A DNA stretch of 64,000 nt, from assembly GCF_004798585.1 (NCBI RefSeq), contig NZ_PPXQ01000003.1:62001-126000 (forward strand), read 5' to 3'. A model generated the notes under the pieces. The model searched no databases. It was not told where the DNA came from and saw only the letters and a list, made by a program, of their open reading frames with translations. This document shows, one piece after another, positions 62,287-64,000 of this stretch (its first letter is position 1; each line of letters starts with the position of its first letter). Position numbers and translations under genes: made by a program. This DNA is from Massilia sp. Mn16-1_5. Its GTDB lineage: Bacteria > Pseudomonadota > Gammaproteobacteria > Burkholderiales > Burkholderiaceae_D.

Positions 62287-64000
62287 GGCTGGCCTCCAGT
62301 TGTTGGTAGCGCCACTGGCTGGCATACCAGCCATCCAATGCGATGAGGGCGTCGTGGTCGCCCGATTCGACGATGCGGCCATCCTTCAGCACGACGATCA
62401 GATCGGCGTTGACGACCGCCGACAGGCGGTGGCTGGCGATGATGGCCGTCAGTTCGGGGCGCGCGGCGCGCAGCTCGGCCAGGTGCTCGAGGATACGCGT
62501 CTCGGTGCCGGTGTCGACTGCCGACAGGGCGTCGTCCAGCAGCAGCAGCGAACTTTCGGCCAGCAGCGAGCGGGCGATCGCCACGCGCTGGCGCTGGCCG
62601 CCGGAAAGCGTGATGCCCTTTTCGCCGACCGGCGTGTCGTAACCGTGCGGGAAGCGCAGGATGTCGTCGTGGATGGCCGCCATGTCGGCCGCCTGCTCGA
62701 CTTCCTTGCGGCTGGCGCCGGGGCGGGCGAGGGCGATGTTCTCGGCGATGCTGGCCGAGAACAGGAAGGATTCCTGCGGCACCCAGCTGGTGGCCGCGCG
62801 CAGCGCATCGAGCTTATAGTTCTCCAAAGGGTGGCCGCCCCAGCTTACCGAACCCTGTTGCGGCGTGGCCTGGCGCAGCAGCACGCGCAGCAGGGTCGAC
62901 TTGCCGGCGCCGGTCGGACCGACCAGGCCCAGCGTCATGCCGGGACGCAGCGCCACCGAGACGCCGTCGAGCGCCGGGCGCTCGGCGCCGCCGTAACTGA
63001 AGCGCACGTCGCGCAGCACCAGCGGCCCGTCCTCGATGTGGGTCAAGCTGCCTTCGTCTTCCACGGTGAGTGGCGCATCGAGCATCGGCTGCAGGCGCGC
63101 GAGACCCGCGCGGCCGCGTTCGATCAGGGACAGCACCCAGCCGGCCGCGAACATCGGCCAGATCAGCTGGCCGAGGTACATCGTGAAACTGGTGAGCGCG
63201 CCGATGGTGAGCTGGTTGTGCCAGACCAGATAGCCGCCCAATCCAAGGGTCAAGGTGCTCGCCGCGGTGAGGGTCAGGCCGACGGCCGGTTCATAGGCCG
63301 CTTCCCATTTCTGCGCACTCAGGCTGGCGTCGGCCGCCTTGCCGGCCAGTTCCGAGAACTGCTGGCTGCTGCGCGCTTCCAGGCCCAGCGCACGCACCGT
63401 GCGCACGCCGGACAGCGACTCCTGCACGTGGTCGTTCAGCGCCGAGAAACGTTTTAGCGAATCCGTTTCCGCCGTGTGGATGTGGCGCGAGATGTACCAG
63501 AAGGCCAGGCCCATGAGCGGAAAGGGCAGCAGCGCGATCAGGGCCAGGCGGTAGTCGACGCCGAGCAGCATCACGCCCAGTACCATCACCAGGGTGAGCG
63601 TACCGTCGAAGCCGGCCAGCATCGCTTCGCCGGCGGCCATCTCGATGGCGTCGATGTCGTTGGTGGCCAGCGCCATCAGGTCGCCGGTGCGCTGCTTCTG
63701 GTAGAAGGCAGGGCCCTGGTTCGACAGGCGCGCATACAGGCGCGTGCGCAGCTCGACGCCGAGGCGGTAGGCGGCCGAATACAGGCGGATGCGCCAGCTC
63801 ACGCGCAGCACGTAGATCGCCACGCCGAGGGCCAGCAGCTGGAGGATGCCGACGGTGAGATCCCGGCTGGAGAGACTGTGCGCGGCCAGGCCGTCGATCA
63901 TGGCGCCGACCTTGCGCGGTATCCAGACGGTGCAGATGGCGACGCCGATCAGCATCACCCCCGACGACGCATAGGCTTTCCAGTGGCGCAGCACGAAGCC
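62273..64000 (-). CDS. ABC exporter half-transporter, MdlA-like, partial at right edge
   Basis: At least 575 residues: six-helix membrane domain (SGVMLIGVAICTVWIPRKVG near the N-terminus) and ATPase domain with Walker A GPTGAGKST, Q-loop VPQESF, signature LSGGQRQR, Walker B LLLLDDALS and H-loop SHRLSAV. The reading frame continues through a GTG at 63994 to the window edge, so the real start is probably outside. Walker B has Asp-Asp where the partner has Asp-Glu, meaning this half lacks the catalytic Glu and may be the degenerate site of a heterodimer. Confidence 0.88.
   Translation of the reverse strand, partial: GFVLRHWKAYASSGVMLIGVAICTVWIPRKVGAMIDGLAAHSLSSRDLTVGILQLLALGVAIYVLRVSWRIRLYSAAYRLGVELRTRLYARLSNQGPAFYQKQRTGDLMALATNDIDAIEMAAGEAMLAGFDGTLTLVMVLGVMLLGVDYRLALIALLPFPLMGLAFWYISRHIHTAETDSLKRFSALNDHVQESLSGVRTVRALGLEARSSQQFSELAGKAADASLSAQKWEAAYEPAVGLTLTAASTLTLGLGGYLVWHNQLTIGALTSFTMYLGQLIWPMFAAGWVLSLIERGRAGLARLQPMLDAPLTVEDEGSLTHIEDGPLVLRDVRFSYGGAERPALDGVSVALRPGMTLGLVGPTGAGKSTLLRVLLRQATPQQGSVSWGGHPLENYKLDALRAATSWVPQESFLFSASIAENIALARPGASRKEVEQAADMAAIHDDILRFPHGYDTPVGEKGITLSGGQRQRVAIARSLLAESSLLLLDDALSAVDTGTETRILEHLAELRAARPELTAIIASHRLSAVVNADLIVVLKDGRIVESGDHDALIALDGWYASQWRYQQLEASLDAA

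Overview
The window is GC-rich, gene-dense chromosomal DNA that looks like a betaproteobacterium of the Oxalobacteraceae (Massilia/Duganella/Janthinobacterium type). That placement is inferred from the housekeeping order hemF-nadD-rsfS-rlmH-maf-rng, two PEP-CTERM/EpsH-type exported proteins, KaiC-like ATPases paired with histidine kinases, a Burkholderiales-style small-membrane-protein set and REP-like palindromes in intergenic gaps. No phage, insertion sequence, CRISPR array, rRNA or replication origin was seen.

Layout. (1) 1-4 kb: a PEP-CTERM/PepA-like exported protein cut by the left edge, behind a good sigma-54 promoter, then a histidine kinase - unknown protein - double-domain KaiC operon. 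(2) 4-12.4 kb: housekeeping block on the minus strand (purD, hemF, nadD, rsfS, rlmH, maf, rng, yebC, a DUF2182 membrane protein) interrupted by palindromic repeats. (3) 12.6-19.9 kb: EamA exporter, mgsA, a quinone oxidoreductase, a 47-aa membrane protein, a DUF4136 lipoprotein, pepN, fbp and tRNA-Thr(CGT). (4) 20.3-22.4 kb: three envelope proteins, including a Ser/Gly low-complexity protein with an ElaB/YqjD-like tail and a 23-aa hydrophobic peptide. (5) 22.5-28.2 kb: an RND efflux pair, a small exported protein, a candidate 70-nt sRNA and a 2OG-Fe(II) oxygenase. (6) 28.3-35.7 kb: a TonB-dependent receptor, a DUF6702-like protein and two tandem M1 metallopeptidase paralogues. (7) 35.9-43.8 kb: HupE/UreJ-like protein, TPR protein, lipoprotein and two DUF4331 paralogues around an ECF sigma/anti-sigma pair, plus a second PEP-CTERM protein. 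(8) 44-46.2 kb: two single-domain receivers (one without its phospho-acceptor Asp) and an M29-like peptidase. (9) 46.4-54.7 kb: a five-gene operon built around a 1212-aa tubulin/FtsZ-superfamily protein. (10) 54.7-64 kb: a SUKH-like orphan, a TPR-GGDEF cyclase, a second KaiC + histidine kinase pair and an MdlA/MdlB-type ABC exporter cut by the right edge.

The strongest candidate for a poorly described system is the tubulin-like operon at 46.4-54.3 kb. A large cytosolic tubulin-fold GTPase candidate is encoded with a vWA-like exported membrane protein, a three-helix membrane protein, a zinc-ribbon/Pro-rich/one-helix protein and a Cys-motif beta-rich protein, with overlaps or very short gaps. 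This resembles the tubulin-like (Tubulin_2/FtsZl) families proposed from comparative genomics to remodel membranes; the assignment here rests on motif reading only. Other items worth a look are the sigma-54-driven PEP-CTERM gene, the sRNA candidate, two independent KaiC-kinase modules, a pseudo-receiver and several unannotated small proteins.
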